Shown here one piece after another: positions 44,586 through 53,717 of a stretch of 64,000 nt of DNA (position 1 is its first letter; each line of letters starts with the position of its first letter). Where the stretch lies: NCBI GenBank assembly GCA_004353515.1, contig SMNZ01000008.1:108316-172315 (forward strand). Reading direction: 5' to 3'. The position numbers and the translations under genes are program-made. The DNA is from Alteromonadaceae bacterium M269 (GTDB lineage Bacteria > Pseudomonadota > Gammaproteobacteria > Enterobacterales > Alteromonadaceae). A model generated the notes under the pieces. The model was given only the letters and a program-made list of their open reading frames with translations, did no database searches and was not told the DNA's origin.

Positions 44586-44923
44586 TCGTCAAATGTCATT
44601 ATGGGGCGAACTTCTATAGTGCCATAACGCGCACTGGGAATCTTTGCTGCCCACTTTAATGCCTCGTCAAGATCCTTGCATTCAAAAAGGTAGTAGCCAC
44701 CTAACTGTTCTTTGGTTTCGGCAAAAGGACCATCGGTTACAACCGATTTCCCGTCGCGAAGGCGAACAGATGTTGCGGTACTCACAGGTTGAAGTGCATT
44801 ACCACCAACCAGAACCCCTGCAGCTTTTACCTCTTCATCGAATGCGAAATATTGGCTAATGAGGGTATCAAAATCCACATCATCGGCGTCTTCGGTACTG
44901 TAAATAAGTGCTAAAAATTGCAT
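44582..44923 (-). CDS. YCII-related DGPF-domain protein
   Basis: This 113-residue cytoplasmic protein contains VTDGPFAETKEQLGGYYLFE, the DGPF signature of YCII-related proteins, and the dimer-forming ferredoxin-like fold expected of that family (MQFLALIYSTEDAD, PSARYGTIEVRPI). It is the upstream member of an operon with the ECF42-type sigma factor (4-nt ATGA overlap). In other bacteria DGPF proteins are regularly linked to this sigma class and are proposed targets or effectors. The molecular role is not established. Confidence 0.9.
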   Translation of the reverse strand: MQFLALIYSTEDADDVDFDTLISQYFAFDEEVKAAGVLVGGNALQPVSTATSVRLRDGKSVVTDGPFAETKEQLGGYYLFECKDLDEALKWAAKIPSARYGTIEVRPIMTFDD

Positions 44924-45105
44924 GTTAAAATCTCCTAGTTAAAAAAGCACAAATTTGCCTTTCAAAACTATAGTCGAACGAGGAACCGTCAATTCGACAA
45001 CCTTACCAATAAAATTTTCTATCTAATATCAAACATGGTAGTTTTCTTATGATCATTTAGATTTTCGCTCAGCGCGTATTAGTCTAGCGATATAAGGAGG
45101 TTCTA

Positions 45106-46272
45106 ATGATTAGATTCAGTTTAGTATCGTTATTTTTAATAATCATCGCGGGATGCAAAACGACTGAAGTTCCACAAGCTCAAGAAGAGAAGGTTGTCGC
45201 GGCTTTCCCAAAGCTGGATAACAGCCCGTTTTCGCTCACAAATGTTCCAACTACTGACGCAATTTTCCAGCTCACTGATGCACAAAAAGCGCATTTCCTT
45301 GATTATTACTACTCGCCTAAAAACGAACATATTGATGAGCACAAGCGACTTTACCGCTACTTAGAAAGTAAGCTAGATAGCTTTGATTTTTTAGGTCATA
45401 CCTATACTGCCAATGAGGCATTAACCAATGATGCAGGCAACTGCCTTTCACTTGCGATAGTAACAACTGCGCTCGCAGATTTAGTGGGTTTAGACTCCGA
45501 ATATCAAGAGGTCAACTCAGCCCCCATTTATCACCGTTACCATAATGTCACCACAACTTCCGGACATGTGCGCACCATAGTCTATAAACCCAACGAGGTG
45601 GAGGAAGAAGGTACAGTTATTTTACGTCGCAGCAGAATTATTATTGATTACTTCCCTAGCGTAAGTGATGTCAAAGGCGCCATTGTTTCTCGCCAAGACT
45701 TCATCTCAATGTTTTATCAAAACCTGGCAGGAGACGCCATTGTCGCAGAGGACTATGATTTAGCATTCTCTTATTTACAAGAAGCTCTGGAACAAAACGA
45801 ATTAAATGCTAGAACGATTAACACTTTGGCAGTACTTAATAACAAGGTCAGTCATTACGAGAATGCAGAAAAACTCTTTGAGTTCGGGGTTAATCATACG
45901 AATAAAACCGTCAATCTTGTCTCTAATTATGCGGATTATTTAAAAAGAACAGGGGAACACGACAAAGCTAGTGCTTTACTGGAAAACGTTGAGGAAAACT
46001 ACGATAGAAACCCCTACAGTTGGCTAGATGTCGCAAACCAACACCTTGAAGAAGGCAGCAGGCGTTTAGCACTAAAATATTATGAGAAAGCCTTAGAGAT
46101 CGCTCCGTACCTTCACGAAGCACACTTTGGATTAGCCAAATTACATATATTGGATGGTCACTCATTTAAAGCTTTAGTTGCGTTACAGAAGGCACAAGAA
46201 CTAACTTATGAAGGGACAGTAAGAGATTTATATACAGCCAAAGCATTAACGTTAAAAGAGTCTTTGGAGTAA
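45106..46272 (+). CDS. transglutaminase-like TPR lipoprotein
   Basis: This 388-residue protein has a lipobox (LIIIAGC, Cys17). Residues about 70-200 resemble a transglutaminase-like cysteine protease core: LTNDAGNCLSLAIVTTALAD supplies a candidate nucleophilic Cys, HVRTIVY a candidate His, and IIIDYFPS a candidate Asp. C-terminal TPR-like repeats occupy about 210-380 (LAFSYLQEALEQNELNARTI, LALKYYEKALEIAPYLHEAH). The Shine-Dalgarno is strong (AAGGAGG). It is probably anchored in an outer-membrane or inner-membrane leaflet. The catalytic triad is inferred from pattern only. It is followed 44 nt later by an ankyrin protein. Confidence 0.7.
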   Translation: MIRFSLVSLFLIIIAGCKTTEVPQAQEEKVVAAFPKLDNSPFSLTNVPTTDAIFQLTDAQKAHFLDYYYSPKNEHIDEHKRLYRYLESKLDSFDFLGHTYTANEALTNDAGNCLSLAIVTTALADLVGLDSEYQEVNSAPIYHRYHNVTTTSGHVRTIVYKPNEVEEEGTVILRRSRIIIDYFPSVSDVKGAIVSRQDFISMFYQNLAGDAIVAEDYDLAFSYLQEALEQNELNARTINTLAVLNNKVSHYENAEKLFEFGVNHTNKTVNLVSNYADYLKRTGEHDKASALLENVEENYDRNPYSWLDVANQHLEEGSRRLALKYYEKALEIAPYLHEAHFGLAKLHILDGHSFKALVALQKAQELTYEGTVRDLYTAKALTLKESLE

Positions 46273-46316
46273 AGCTTCGGCAGCAGAATGAGCACTTTCG
46301 CAAGGGGAAATGAGAT

Positions 46317-47303
46317 ATGTCGACACAAGATTCATCGAACTTTTACCTAGCAGTAAAACACATTATTGAAGGCAAAAGGAGCGAGCTTATTAGTTTGCTC
46401 AATACAGATCCAACATTAGTCAGCGAGCGATCACATACGTCACATAAAGCAACTTTACTGCATTATGTGTCTGCGAACGGTGTCGAAGACGAGCTACAGC
46501 ATTCTCCCGCCAATGCGGCCGAAATAACTCAAGTTCTGTTAGATGCCGGTGCAGAAGCGGATGCCCTCGCTCAAAGTTACGGCGGAGGTCCAGCACAAAC
46601 ACCTTTATCATTGCTTGTTAGTAGTTATCCTCCATACAAAGCAAAAGTCCAAGTTCCTGTAGCACGAGCTTTAGTTAAAGGTGGTGCGAAAGTTGATGGA
46701 ATTAATAATGAAGGGACCCCTTTAGCAACAGCTATTGCCTTTGGTTATAAAGAGGTTGCAGCTGAGCTCGTTAGGTTAGGAGCTAAGGTTCAGTGCATCC
46801 AAATTGCCGCAGCCCTTGGGGTCCAAGAAACGGTAGATCAATTCTTCGATTCCAAAGGAGTGTTATTAAAAAATGCGGGCGTTAACGAATCTCAAGTCAT
46901 CCCTTCTAAACAGGAGTCACAGAAAGCGTTAGATTCCGCGCTTTGGTATGCCTGCTTGCACGATCAACTTCCTATTGCGGAATTCCTGCTTACAAAAGGC
47001 GCTAAATTAGAGGCAAAGGGCCCAGAAGGATTTACCGCACTGCATAGTGCAGCCGTTAGAGGGAGCACTGATATACTGCAATTTTTGCTCGATAACAATG
47101 CATCTACTGAAGTGACTAACGACTATGACGGCACACCTTTGGATACATTATGCTGGTTTGCAAACAACGTTAAGAATGATGCAATAGATTACGTTTCCAT
47201 CGCCTCTATGCTGTTAAAGCACGGAGCTTTAGCTAGTGCTATTTCACCTTACCCAACAGGACATAATGAGCTAGATAGTTTGATTGAACGCTACCGAAAA
47301 TGA
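46317..47303 (+). CDS. ankyrin-repeat protein
   Basis: This 328-residue protein has several ankyrin repeats: ATLLHYVSANGVEDELQHSP near the N-terminus, GTPLATAIAFGYKEVAAELV in the centre, and the clear GFTALHSAAVRGSTDILQFL then NDYDGTPLDTLCWFANN near the C-terminus. There is no signal peptide or membrane segment, so it is cytoplasmic. The function is protein binding, but the partner is unknown. It lies 44 nt after the transglutaminase-like lipoprotein gene on the same strand and may be co-transcribed. Confidence 0.8.
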   Translation: MSTQDSSNFYLAVKHIIEGKRSELISLLNTDPTLVSERSHTSHKATLLHYVSANGVEDELQHSPANAAEITQVLLDAGAEADALAQSYGGGPAQTPLSLLVSSYPPYKAKVQVPVARALVKGGAKVDGINNEGTPLATAIAFGYKEVAAELVRLGAKVQCIQIAAALGVQETVDQFFDSKGVLLKNAGVNESQVIPSKQESQKALDSALWYACLHDQLPIAEFLLTKGAKLEAKGPEGFTALHSAAVRGSTDILQFLLDNNASTEVTNDYDGTPLDTLCWFANNVKNDAIDYVSIASMLLKHGALASAISPYPTGHNELDSLIERYRK

Positions 47304-47365
47304 GGTTTGAAACTTAACCTTGTACTAAATTTGACTCCTCTGACATCATTAGGTCCAAAAACGGT

Positions 47366-47371
47366 TATAAT
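47366..47371 (+). promoter_or_regulatory. possible -10 box upstream of the acyltransferase gene
   Basis: A perfect TATAAT lies 15 nt before the TTG candidate start. No good -35 box is at a 16-18-nt distance (the best nearby, TTGACT at 47331-47336, is too far). If it is real, the short leader favours translation from GTG at 47402. Confidence 0.3.
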
Positions 47372-47386
47372 CTCCCGCCTATTTTA

Positions 47387-48127
47387 TTGACGAGCTTATA
47401 TGTGTTAGCACTCCTGCGAATTCCAGTTATCTTTATCTACTTTATTATTGTTAACCTTTTACTCATTCTTCTTTGTATTTTTCGGCCATTCCATAGAAAC
47501 AATGTCCACATCGCAGGCTACTTATACAGTGGCATGGCTAGATTAGTTGGCCTTAAGCTGGATGTCCGTGTACCTGAGAGTGTGAAGCGCGGAGGGCCTT
47601 ACGTTTATATCTGTAATCATCAGAATAGCTTTGATCTCATTACTGTCTGCCGGGCAGCACAACGCGGCGTTGTTACTGTTGGCAAGAAAAGCCTCATTTG
47701 GATCCCAGTTTTCGGACAAGTGTATTGGCTAACGGGTAATATCATGATCGATAGAAAAAATTCAGCGAAAGCCCGAGATACAATTAAGCTAACTGCAGAA
47801 AAAATTCGCGAAAAGAAACTCTCTGTCTGGTTTTTTCCAGAAGGCACTAGAAGTTATGGGCGCGGTCTTCTGCCTTTTAAAACGGGCGCGTTTCGTATAG
47901 CAAAGCTTACCAATGAACCGGTTGTCACCATCAGTGCCAGTAACTTATCTGGAAAAGTAAAGCTTAATCGCTGGAACAACGGCACTGTCATTATCGATAT
48001 TGATGATCCTATTGCAATGAACGATAGCAAAGATATTAAGGAATGGGCTGGCTTTTTTCATGCACGTATGAAGCAGCGTATAGAGATGATAGATCAGGAA
48101 GTTGCACAAATAGATGGCGCAAATTAG
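47387..48127 (+). CDS. plsC: lysophosphatidic acid acyltransferase (PlsC-like)
   Basis: This protein of up to 246 residues is a 1-acyl-sn-glycerol-3-phosphate acyltransferase of the inner membrane. One or two N-terminal membrane segments (IPVIFIYFIIVNLLLILLCI) precede the acyltransferase motifs: NHQNSFD (HX4D variant), WFFPEGTRS (motif III) and the later LTNEPVVTIS. The exact start is uncertain. TTG at 47387 has a poor leader, and GTG at 47402 (Val6 in this reading) is an alternative. It makes phosphatidic acid for phospholipid synthesis. plsC often lies beside parC, but here the genes are separated by more than 5 kb. Confidence 0.85.
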   Translation: MTSLYVLALLRIPVIFIYFIIVNLLLILLCIFRPFHRNNVHIAGYLYSGMARLVGLKLDVRVPESVKRGGPYVYICNHQNSFDLITVCRAAQRGVVTVGKKSLIWIPVFGQVYWLTGNIMIDRKNSAKARDTIKLTAEKIREKKLSVWFFPEGTRSYGRGLLPFKTGAFRIAKLTNEPVVTISASNLSGKVKLNRWNNGTVIIDIDDPIAMNDSKDIKEWAGFFHARMKQRIEMIDQEVAQIDGAN

Positions 48128-48192
48128 GCGACACCTAAAATGTCATTTTGATATACACTACCAATAATCTGTTTTAGCAATATTTGAATTCG

Positions 48193-48549
48193 ATGACTGA
48201 ACAAGAAGAGACAATCCAAGAGTGGTACGACTTTAACGAAGAAACTGTGCAAGCTTTGTTAGACGATGGCAGCAAGTCAGATGCAGCACATACTATCGAA
48301 TATCATTTTGCATGTGACAACTTCGACAAGTTAGAAAAAGCAGCTGTGGACGCGTTTAAAGCGGGATTCGAAGTCGGTGACGGTGAGGAACTCCCTCTTG
48401 ACGACGGAGGCACGATATTTTGCTTCGACGCCGTTGCTGAGCGACTATTGGACGTTAACTTGATCAACCAAGATACTGAAAAACTTATTGCCATTGCCAA
48501 TAAGCACAACGTTCATTACGACGGTTGGGGAACCTACTTTATAGAATAG
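48193..48549 (+). CDS. rraB: regulator of ribonuclease E activity B (RraB)
   Basis: This 118-residue cytoplasmic protein has the RraB core: [20 protein letters not shown] with [19 protein letters not shown], and the C-terminal end [13 protein letters not shown] that is nearly invariant. RraB binds RNase E and changes degradosome composition and mRNA turnover. The ATG at 48193 is preferred to a TTG at 48184 because the family begins near there. It is convergent with the aspartoacylase-like gene about 100 nt away. Confidence 0.93.
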   Translation: MTEQEETIQEWYDFNEETVQALLDDGSKSDAAHTIEYHFACDNFDKLEKAAVDAFKAGFEVGDGEELPLDDGGTIFCFDAVAERLLDVNLINQDTEKLIAIANKHNVHYDGWGTYFIE

Positions 48550-48651
48550 CCTGAAGCTACACTTGCATAGTGGCTCCGATCCTGATTATTTTCTAACGAG
48601 TTGGGGCCAATATTAACTCTACCTAACACTTTGCCATCATAAACTGCCCGC

Positions 48652-49770
48652 TTAAAGTTCAAAATAGTGAGTAAAGCATTTATACAGTTGAGTACCGCCT
48701 AAGATAGAAGCAGAAGGGAAATGCAAAATAGGAATCAAGTCACAAGGCGCCTTGATATCCTCAACAGCTTTGGCATTGTCTAACTCATCGATATTCAGCA
48801 CTTTGGCCATAATTTGTCCCTGCTGTACCTTCTCGCCCGGTTTCGCCAAATATTCAACAATTCCCCCTTGCTGACTATACATAATCTTATAATCCTTTAG
48901 GTAAACAGCGACGCGTTCAATATCATCAGGTTGGTAGCTGGCGTTATCAAAACAGCCTTTATGGTTCAAATAAGAAAGAACACTTTGCGCATCATAATGC
49001 CCGGCATTGAAATCAATAACTTCTTGCGATCCCATTTCCATAGTGAAAGCTTCAACATTGAAGTCCCATTGCTTCTCAGGAGCAATCTGATTCAGCTCTT
49101 CTTGCAGCTTCCACCACTGACAAAAAGTCGCTTCATCTAACGCACCAGCGAATAGATTAGGTATCAGAATGACATTAGCAATATTGAAGTACTTTGCAGA
49201 CTCGCGTGCGTATTCCGGAACATAGATATGGCGTGTTGAAACCGGTCCGTTATGCAAATCCAGAACAATGTCTGCATCGAATGCAAAACGTTGCAGTTTC
49301 AAGTTAAGTCGCTGAGCTAAGCCAATACCCCAAGGTTCAGCAAGGCGGTTATCAATAGCATCCTTAATACTTTGTCTAAACTGCTTTTTAAGTTCAGGTA
49401 AGGGCTGCTCTATATTCACCGTTTCCGCGAAGTTTCGGATCAATGACTCATCAAAAAAGTAACCTCTATTCCAATTCTGTCCGTTCACAGGATCAAAACG
49501 TCCCAGCGTGTACTCACCTGATTTAATATTGCTTCCCACCGGATTACAGTTGGGAACAAGGATAATTTCGCCCTTAAGCTCTGCGTGCTTTAGTGCCTCA
49601 ATTAAATGGTAAATAACTACATTCCCTTGAACTTCCGCACCATGGATCGAGCTCTGAATGTAAACCTTAGGCCCAGGCTTTTCACCGACAAAACGATAAA
49701 CTGGTACATTCAAATTCCGACCAGAGGCATTTTGAGCGACAACGAGGTAATCTTTGGTACATTCAGGCAT
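48652..49770 (-). CDS. succinylglutamate desuccinylase/aspartoacylase family protein
   Basis: This 372-residue protein has a zinc-carboxypeptidase-like fold of the AstE/AspA superfamily. Metal ligands are seen in SSIHGAEVQGN (His43 and Glu46 from this start) and in DIVLDLHNGPV. A conserved LVPNCNPVGSNIKS and the GRFDPVNGQNWNRGYF region fit the family. The C-terminal domain (about 285-365) has KPGEKVQQGQIMAKVL, similar to a lipoyl-type swivelling beta domain. The likely reaction is hydrolysis of an N-acyl or amide bond of an amino-acid derivative, and the substrate is unknown. The ATG at 49770 is the start chosen. A GTG three codons upstream is open. Confidence 0.85.
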   Translation of the reverse strand: MPECTKDYLVVAQNASGRNLNVPVYRFVGEKPGPKVYIQSSIHGAEVQGNVVIYHLIEALKHAELKGEIILVPNCNPVGSNIKSGEYTLGRFDPVNGQNWNRGYFFDESLIRNFAETVNIEQPLPELKKQFRQSIKDAIDNRLAEPWGIGLAQRLNLKLQRFAFDADIVLDLHNGPVSTRHIYVPEYARESAKYFNIANVILIPNLFAGALDEATFCQWWKLQEELNQIAPEKQWDFNVEAFTMEMGSQEVIDFNAGHYDAQSVLSYLNHKGCFDNASYQPDDIERVAVYLKDYKIMYSQQGGIVEYLAKPGEKVQQGQIMAKVLNIDELDNAKAVEDIKAPCDLIPILHFPSASILGGTQLYKCFTHYFEL

Positions 49771-49836
49771 AAAAGACACAATCCATAGAGAAATAAAAGC
49801 AATAATACAGCGGCGATAGTCTAAGCGAAATAAACA

Positions 49837-49861
49837 AAAAGGCCGGAAAAACCGACCTTTT
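49837..49861 (-). terminator. Rho-independent terminator of the aldehyde dehydrogenase gene
   Basis: On the minus strand AAAAGGTCGG and CCGGCCTTTT form a hairpin with one mismatch around TTTTT, followed by TGTTT. It lies 31 nt after the stop of the dehydrogenase gene and upstream of the desuccinylase-like gene. Confidence 0.75.
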
Positions 49862-49891
49862 ATTCAATCAAAGATGACTTGGTATCAATGC

Positions 49892-51295
49892 TTAACTACT
49901 AAGAGCCGCAGAATGGATAACAAGCATCTTCTCAATCTGCATGTCTTCGATAGTGTGTGGCAAACCACCTACACCTAATCCGGCCTCTTTCAAGCCAGCG
50001 AATGGCATTCCATCCACGCGGAACGCGGTATGGTCATTTAACATCACAGCAGAAGCATCTAGCTGTCTGTATGCTGTCATTGCTGTCTCGATATCCTTAG
50101 TAAAGACCGCAGCTTGGAAAGCTACATCTAAGCTGTTAGCGGCTTCAAAAGCTTCGTCCAATTCGTCGAAAGCATATAGACAAACTACGGGGCCAAAGAC
50201 TTCACTAGTAGACACCTTAGCATCAGCAGGAGGGTTAACCAAAACTGTAGGCGCATAGCAGTTATTATCTAAACGTTCACCACCACAAAGTACAGTGGTT
50301 CCCATTGATTTAGCTTCTTCGACCCATTCAGCTACCCGGTTAAACTCTGAAGTACTGATGATAGGTCCAACTTGAGTTTCTGCACTTGCGGGGTCACCCA
50401 CAACAAGTTGTTTAGCTTGCTCAGCCAACTGAGCACCTAACTCATCGATAATACTGCTGTGAACGTAGATGCGTTGAACCGACACACAAACTTGTCCGGC
50501 GTGATAGAAACCACCTTTACACAAAGAGCTTACGGCTTGAGGGATATCAGCGTCTGCTGCCACAACAACAGGAGCAACACCACCGTGCTCAAGCGCACAA
50601 CGCGTTCCTGGTGATAGTTTGCTACGTAGAGACCAGCCAACCTGTGCACTGCCGATAAAGCTAAAGAAGCTCACGCGCTCATCAACTACCATTTTTTCAG
50701 ACAATGATCTATCCGCTGGTACGACAAATTGGCACCAGTCTTCAGGTAATCCAGCTTCGTGCAATATCTTCACAAAAGACAGACATGACATCGGTGTGTC
50801 GCTAGAAGGTTTAACTAACACTGGACAACCTGCCGCAACAGCTGCGCCGACTTGATGAACAATGAGGTTGAACGGGTGATTAAATGCACTAACGGCAACA
50901 ACCACACCAATGGGTTCTTTTTGGGTAAATGCAGCACGGTTATGGCTGCTTGCGGTACCACCCATAGGGATAACATTCCCGGCATCGGCTCGGATATGCT
51001 CAATAGCTAGGCGCACACCATCAATAGCTCGATTAATTTCAACAATCGAATCCATCAATGGCTTACCACCTTCCTTAGCTGACGCTAATGCAAGTTCATC
51101 TCTGCGGGAACTAATAATCTCAGCGGTTTTCTCAAGAATCTCAACTCTGCGATGCAAAGGCAACCAGCCAGATTTTTTACGAAACAGAGCATAAGCACTA
51201 CTCAACGCATTCTCTACCTGCTCGGCGTTAGAGACAGGCACTTCGCCTAGTTTCTCTTGATTAAAAGGCGATAAAACGTCTCGAGTGTTTGCCAT
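49892..51295 (-). CDS. NAD(P)-dependent aldehyde dehydrogenase
   Basis: This 467-residue enzyme oxidises an aldehyde to the acid. Catalytic residues are in place: Asn139 (SAFNHPFN), Glu236 (CALEHGG, a His replacing the usual Leu/Gly in the ELGG motif) and nucleophilic Cys270 (GGFYHAGQVCVSVQR). The cofactor-binding VLVKPSSDTP and FFSFIGSAQVG are visible, as is the family end FAGLKEAGLGVGG. Substrate class is unclear. The EHGG variant suggests the aldehyde-dehydrogenase subset near lactaldehyde/glycolaldehyde or succinate-semialdehyde enzymes, but I would not choose. It is monocistronic. Confidence 0.92.
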   Translation of the reverse strand: MANTRDVLSPFNQEKLGEVPVSNAEQVENALSSAYALFRKKSGWLPLHRRVEILEKTAEIISSRRDELALASAKEGGKPLMDSIVEINRAIDGVRLAIEHIRADAGNVIPMGGTASSHNRAAFTQKEPIGVVVAVSAFNHPFNLIVHQVGAAVAAGCPVLVKPSSDTPMSCLSFVKILHEAGLPEDWCQFVVPADRSLSEKMVVDERVSFFSFIGSAQVGWSLRSKLSPGTRCALEHGGVAPVVVAADADIPQAVSSLCKGGFYHAGQVCVSVQRIYVHSSIIDELGAQLAEQAKQLVVGDPASAETQVGPIISTSEFNRVAEWVEEAKSMGTTVLCGGERLDNNCYAPTVLVNPPADAKVSTSEVFGPVVCLYAFDELDEAFEAANSLDVAFQAAVFTKDIETAMTAYRQLDASAVMLNDHTAFRVDGMPFAGLKEAGLGVGGLPHTIEDMQIEKMLVIHSAALSS

Positions 51296-51521
51296 CTATT
51301 GTCTCCTAGTATCTGAATATCTATAAAGAAGTGAAGTCTATTCACTTTAAGCAACGCAGCAAATTGCAGTGCGAATTGGTATTAAAAGACCATCAGCATA
51401 AGATAAGTCTTTCATAACCATACAATATAGCAATAAACACGGAGACTTTTTAGATCTGAAAATGAGATAGCTAAATCTCCATTCGTTAGGATTTAACTAT
51501 CTGTCATTCACCTTTGACCAA

Positions 51522-51761
51522 CTATTCCGCATATGATTGATGATACTTTTCTGACACCTCAGCAGTATTAATCCCGAATAACTTGTAAAGAGGGCACAAC
51601 CCAACAATACAAGTTGTCCAAAGTATTAGCGAAACAACAACTAAGGCGATTGACACAGTATTTGAGAAAATCCCTTCCAGTGCCAATGCAAAAAGTACCG
51701 TAGAAACAATTGAACGAACCGCAGTATCTAAAACACCGACGTTATCTCGAGCTAACCACAT
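51522..51761 (-). CDS. DUF2892-type small inner-membrane protein
   Basis: This 79-residue protein has the same layout as the gene at 31051-31278: DNVGVLDTAVRSIVSTVLFA, two membrane segments and the end motif VGLCPLYKLFGINTAEVS, in which TG/CP and YxLFGIxT fit DUF2892. The CPLYKLFGI motif is closer to consensus than in the other copy. It lies alone between the dehydrogenase and mgtE genes. Function is unknown. Confidence 0.75.
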   Translation of the reverse strand: MWLARDNVGVLDTAVRSIVSTVLFALALEGIFSNTVSIALVVVSLILWTTCIVGLCPLYKLFGINTAEVSEKYHQSYAE

Positions 51762-51901
51762 AATTTCACCTCACACTTGGTTTATCTGTGATTAATGGTA
51801 CGAGTCTGGGCTTTGAGTACTTTGATCCCAATCAAAAAGTAGACTGATTACGTTATCAAATAGAAGAAAGGAAAATGATTGAGGAAAGGTAGATGGGCGA
51901 T

Positions 51902-53260
51902 CTAAATTAACAAAAGTGTTGCTGTCCCTAAGAACGCAAAGATACCAACGACATCAGTGATAGTGGTCAATATAACACTACCGGCAAGCGCAGGATCAAT
52001 TCTCAGTTTTTTCATAATAATGGGCAGAGTTGCACCAGCAAGACCAGCGGCAATCATGTTGACTAACATTGCAAAAGCAATGACAGCACCGAGCATAAAA
52101 TCTTGCTTCCACAAGGCCACAACAGAGGCAATGAGTACAGCCCAAATCATACCGTTCAACAAGCCAATAGAAAGCTCTTTTGTAATCAGCCAGCGCGTAT
52201 TAGCGGGGCTAACATGCCCTAATGCCATACCGCGTATAACAAGGGTAAGCGTTTGGTTCCCAGCAACGCCTCCCATGCTGGGAACAATAGTATTGAGAAT
52301 AGCAAGAACAGCCAATTGGCTTAGTGTAGCTTCAAATAAGTCGCTCACAGCGGCTGCCATGAGTGCAGTAAATAAGTTAACGCCTAACCAGATAGAACGA
52401 CGTTGTGTACTTTTAACGACAGGCGCGAAGGTATCTTCTTCATCATCAAGACCCGCCATACTCATCATGCTGTGTTCTGCTTCTTCACGGATAATATCGA
52501 CAACATCATCAATGGTAATCCGACCCACCAGCCTATTTTCAGCATCAATGACAGGCGCTGAAAGCCAATTGTAACGTTCGAAAACTTTAGCGACTTCGGC
52601 TTCAGGCATATCAACTGGTATCGCTTCAGCTTCTTCATCCATTAAACTTTCGATAGTGGATTCAGCCGATGCTGTGAGGAGCTTGGTTACTGGAACAGTG
52701 CCAATAAGTTGATCGCTACGATCAACGACATAAAAAGTATCCGTATCGGCGGGGATTTCGCCTTTCAAGCGCAGATAGCGCAGTATGACTTCAACGGTGA
52801 TTTCTGGTCGAAGAGTGATGGTATCGGTGTTCATCAAGAAACCGGCAGATCCATCACCATAAGCTAGAGCTTTCTCAGCTCTTTGCCTGTCTTGAGTGTC
52901 GAGTGATTTTAAAACATCTTGATAGACTTTCTCTGGCAAGCCGCTAAGCATCTCTGCCATGTCATCCGTATCCATCTCTTCAAGTGCATCAGCCAGCTTC
53001 TCGGGCACCATCTGCGACATAATGCCATTACGAACATCTTCGGAGAGTTCTTCAAGAACGTCACTGTGAAAATCACCATCAATGAGTTGCCATAACAACG
53101 CCCTATCCCTTGCTGGCGTTGATTCGAGCATAAGCGCAATATCACTTGCAGCCATATTGTGTAGCATATGCCTAACTTGCACATACATACCACTACCGAG
53201 AGCCTCATTGATGGCTTCGAGTTGGCTAAAGGAGTATTTGCTTTCTAATGCTTCAGTCAT
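51902..53260 (-). CDS. mgtE: magnesium transporter MgtE
   Basis: This 452-residue inner-membrane Mg2+ channel has an N-terminal superhelical domain (about 40-130: ALMLESTPARDRALLWQLID, DMAEMLSGLPEKVYQDVL), a pair of CBS domains (about 140-265: FLMNTDTITLRPEITVEVIL, LVGRITIDDVVDIIREEAEH) and five membrane segments with the channel signature PSMGGVAGNQTLTLVIRGMA. The cytoplasmic domains gate the channel by Mg2+ level. No Mg2+ riboswitch was seen upstream. It ends the rpoN-hpf-ptsN-rapZ-ptsO group, a common order in gammaproteobacteria. Confidence 0.97.
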   Translation of the reverse strand: MTEALESKYSFSQLEAINEALGSGMYVQVRHMLHNMAASDIALMLESTPARDRALLWQLIDGDFHSDVLEELSEDVRNGIMSQMVPEKLADALEEMDTDDMAEMLSGLPEKVYQDVLKSLDTQDRQRAEKALAYGDGSAGFLMNTDTITLRPEITVEVILRYLRLKGEIPADTDTFYVVDRSDQLIGTVPVTKLLTASAESTIESLMDEEAEAIPVDMPEAEVAKVFERYNWLSAPVIDAENRLVGRITIDDVVDIIREEAEHSMMSMAGLDDEEDTFAPVVKSTQRRSIWLGVNLFTALMAAAVSDLFEATLSQLAVLAILNTIVPSMGGVAGNQTLTLVIRGMALGHVSPANTRWLITKELSIGLLNGMIWAVLIASVVALWKQDFMLGAVIAFAMLVNMIAAGLAGATLPIIMKKLRIDPALAGSVILTTITDVVGIFAFLGTATLLLI

Positions 53261-53429
53261 AGTACTTAGGCACTCTACGATATGGTCTGTGTTGATAGCC
53301 TAGACGATTGCTAAGCTCATTTGATTATACCATGTATATCAACTATTTATAGATTGACACAGATTAAAAAGAAAAGCTTGTATAAAAAATGGAGGTTGGC
53401 AGCTATACCCTTAGCTATTTGGAAATAAA

Positions 53430-53702
53430 CTACTCATCTTCGTTAAATTTACCCACGATTAAGGTTTCAACAGCTTCCATCGCTTGTTCAGCATCTTGTC
53501 CTTCACTGACAATAGTGACTTCTTTCCCTTGGCTGCTTTCTAGCATCATAAGACCAAGAACACTGCTGGCTGAGGCTGTTTTTCCGTCTTGAATAACGGT
53601 AATTTCTGCGTCGAAACGCATAGCAAGTTTGGCTAGCTGAGTAGCTGCACGCGCATGCAGACCTAGCTTATTGACGATAATAAGTTTCTTTTCTAAACGC
53701 AT
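53430..53702 (-). CDS. ptsO: phosphocarrier protein NPr (PtsO), HPr family
   Basis: This 90-residue HPr-fold protein is the phosphocarrier of the nitrogen PTS. The active-site histidine is His16 in NKLGLHARAATQLA, and the regulatory-type region ASASSVLGLMMLESSQGKEV is of NPr type, with no canonical regulatory Ser motif of Gram-positive HPr. It passes phosphate from EI-Ntr to PtsN. It follows rapZ by 15 nt and precedes mgtE by about 170 nt. Confidence 0.95.
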   Translation of the reverse strand: MRLEKKLIIVNKLGLHARAATQLAKLAMRFDAEITVIQDGKTASASSVLGLMMLESSQGKEVTIVSEGQDAEQAMEAVETLIVGKFNEDE

Positions 53703-53717
53703 TGAAATCTCTGTTGT

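Noticed and set aside
51902-53429. Mg2+ riboswitch upstream of mgtE
   Set aside because: The region between ptsO and mgtE shows no recognisable M-box or mgtA-type leader.
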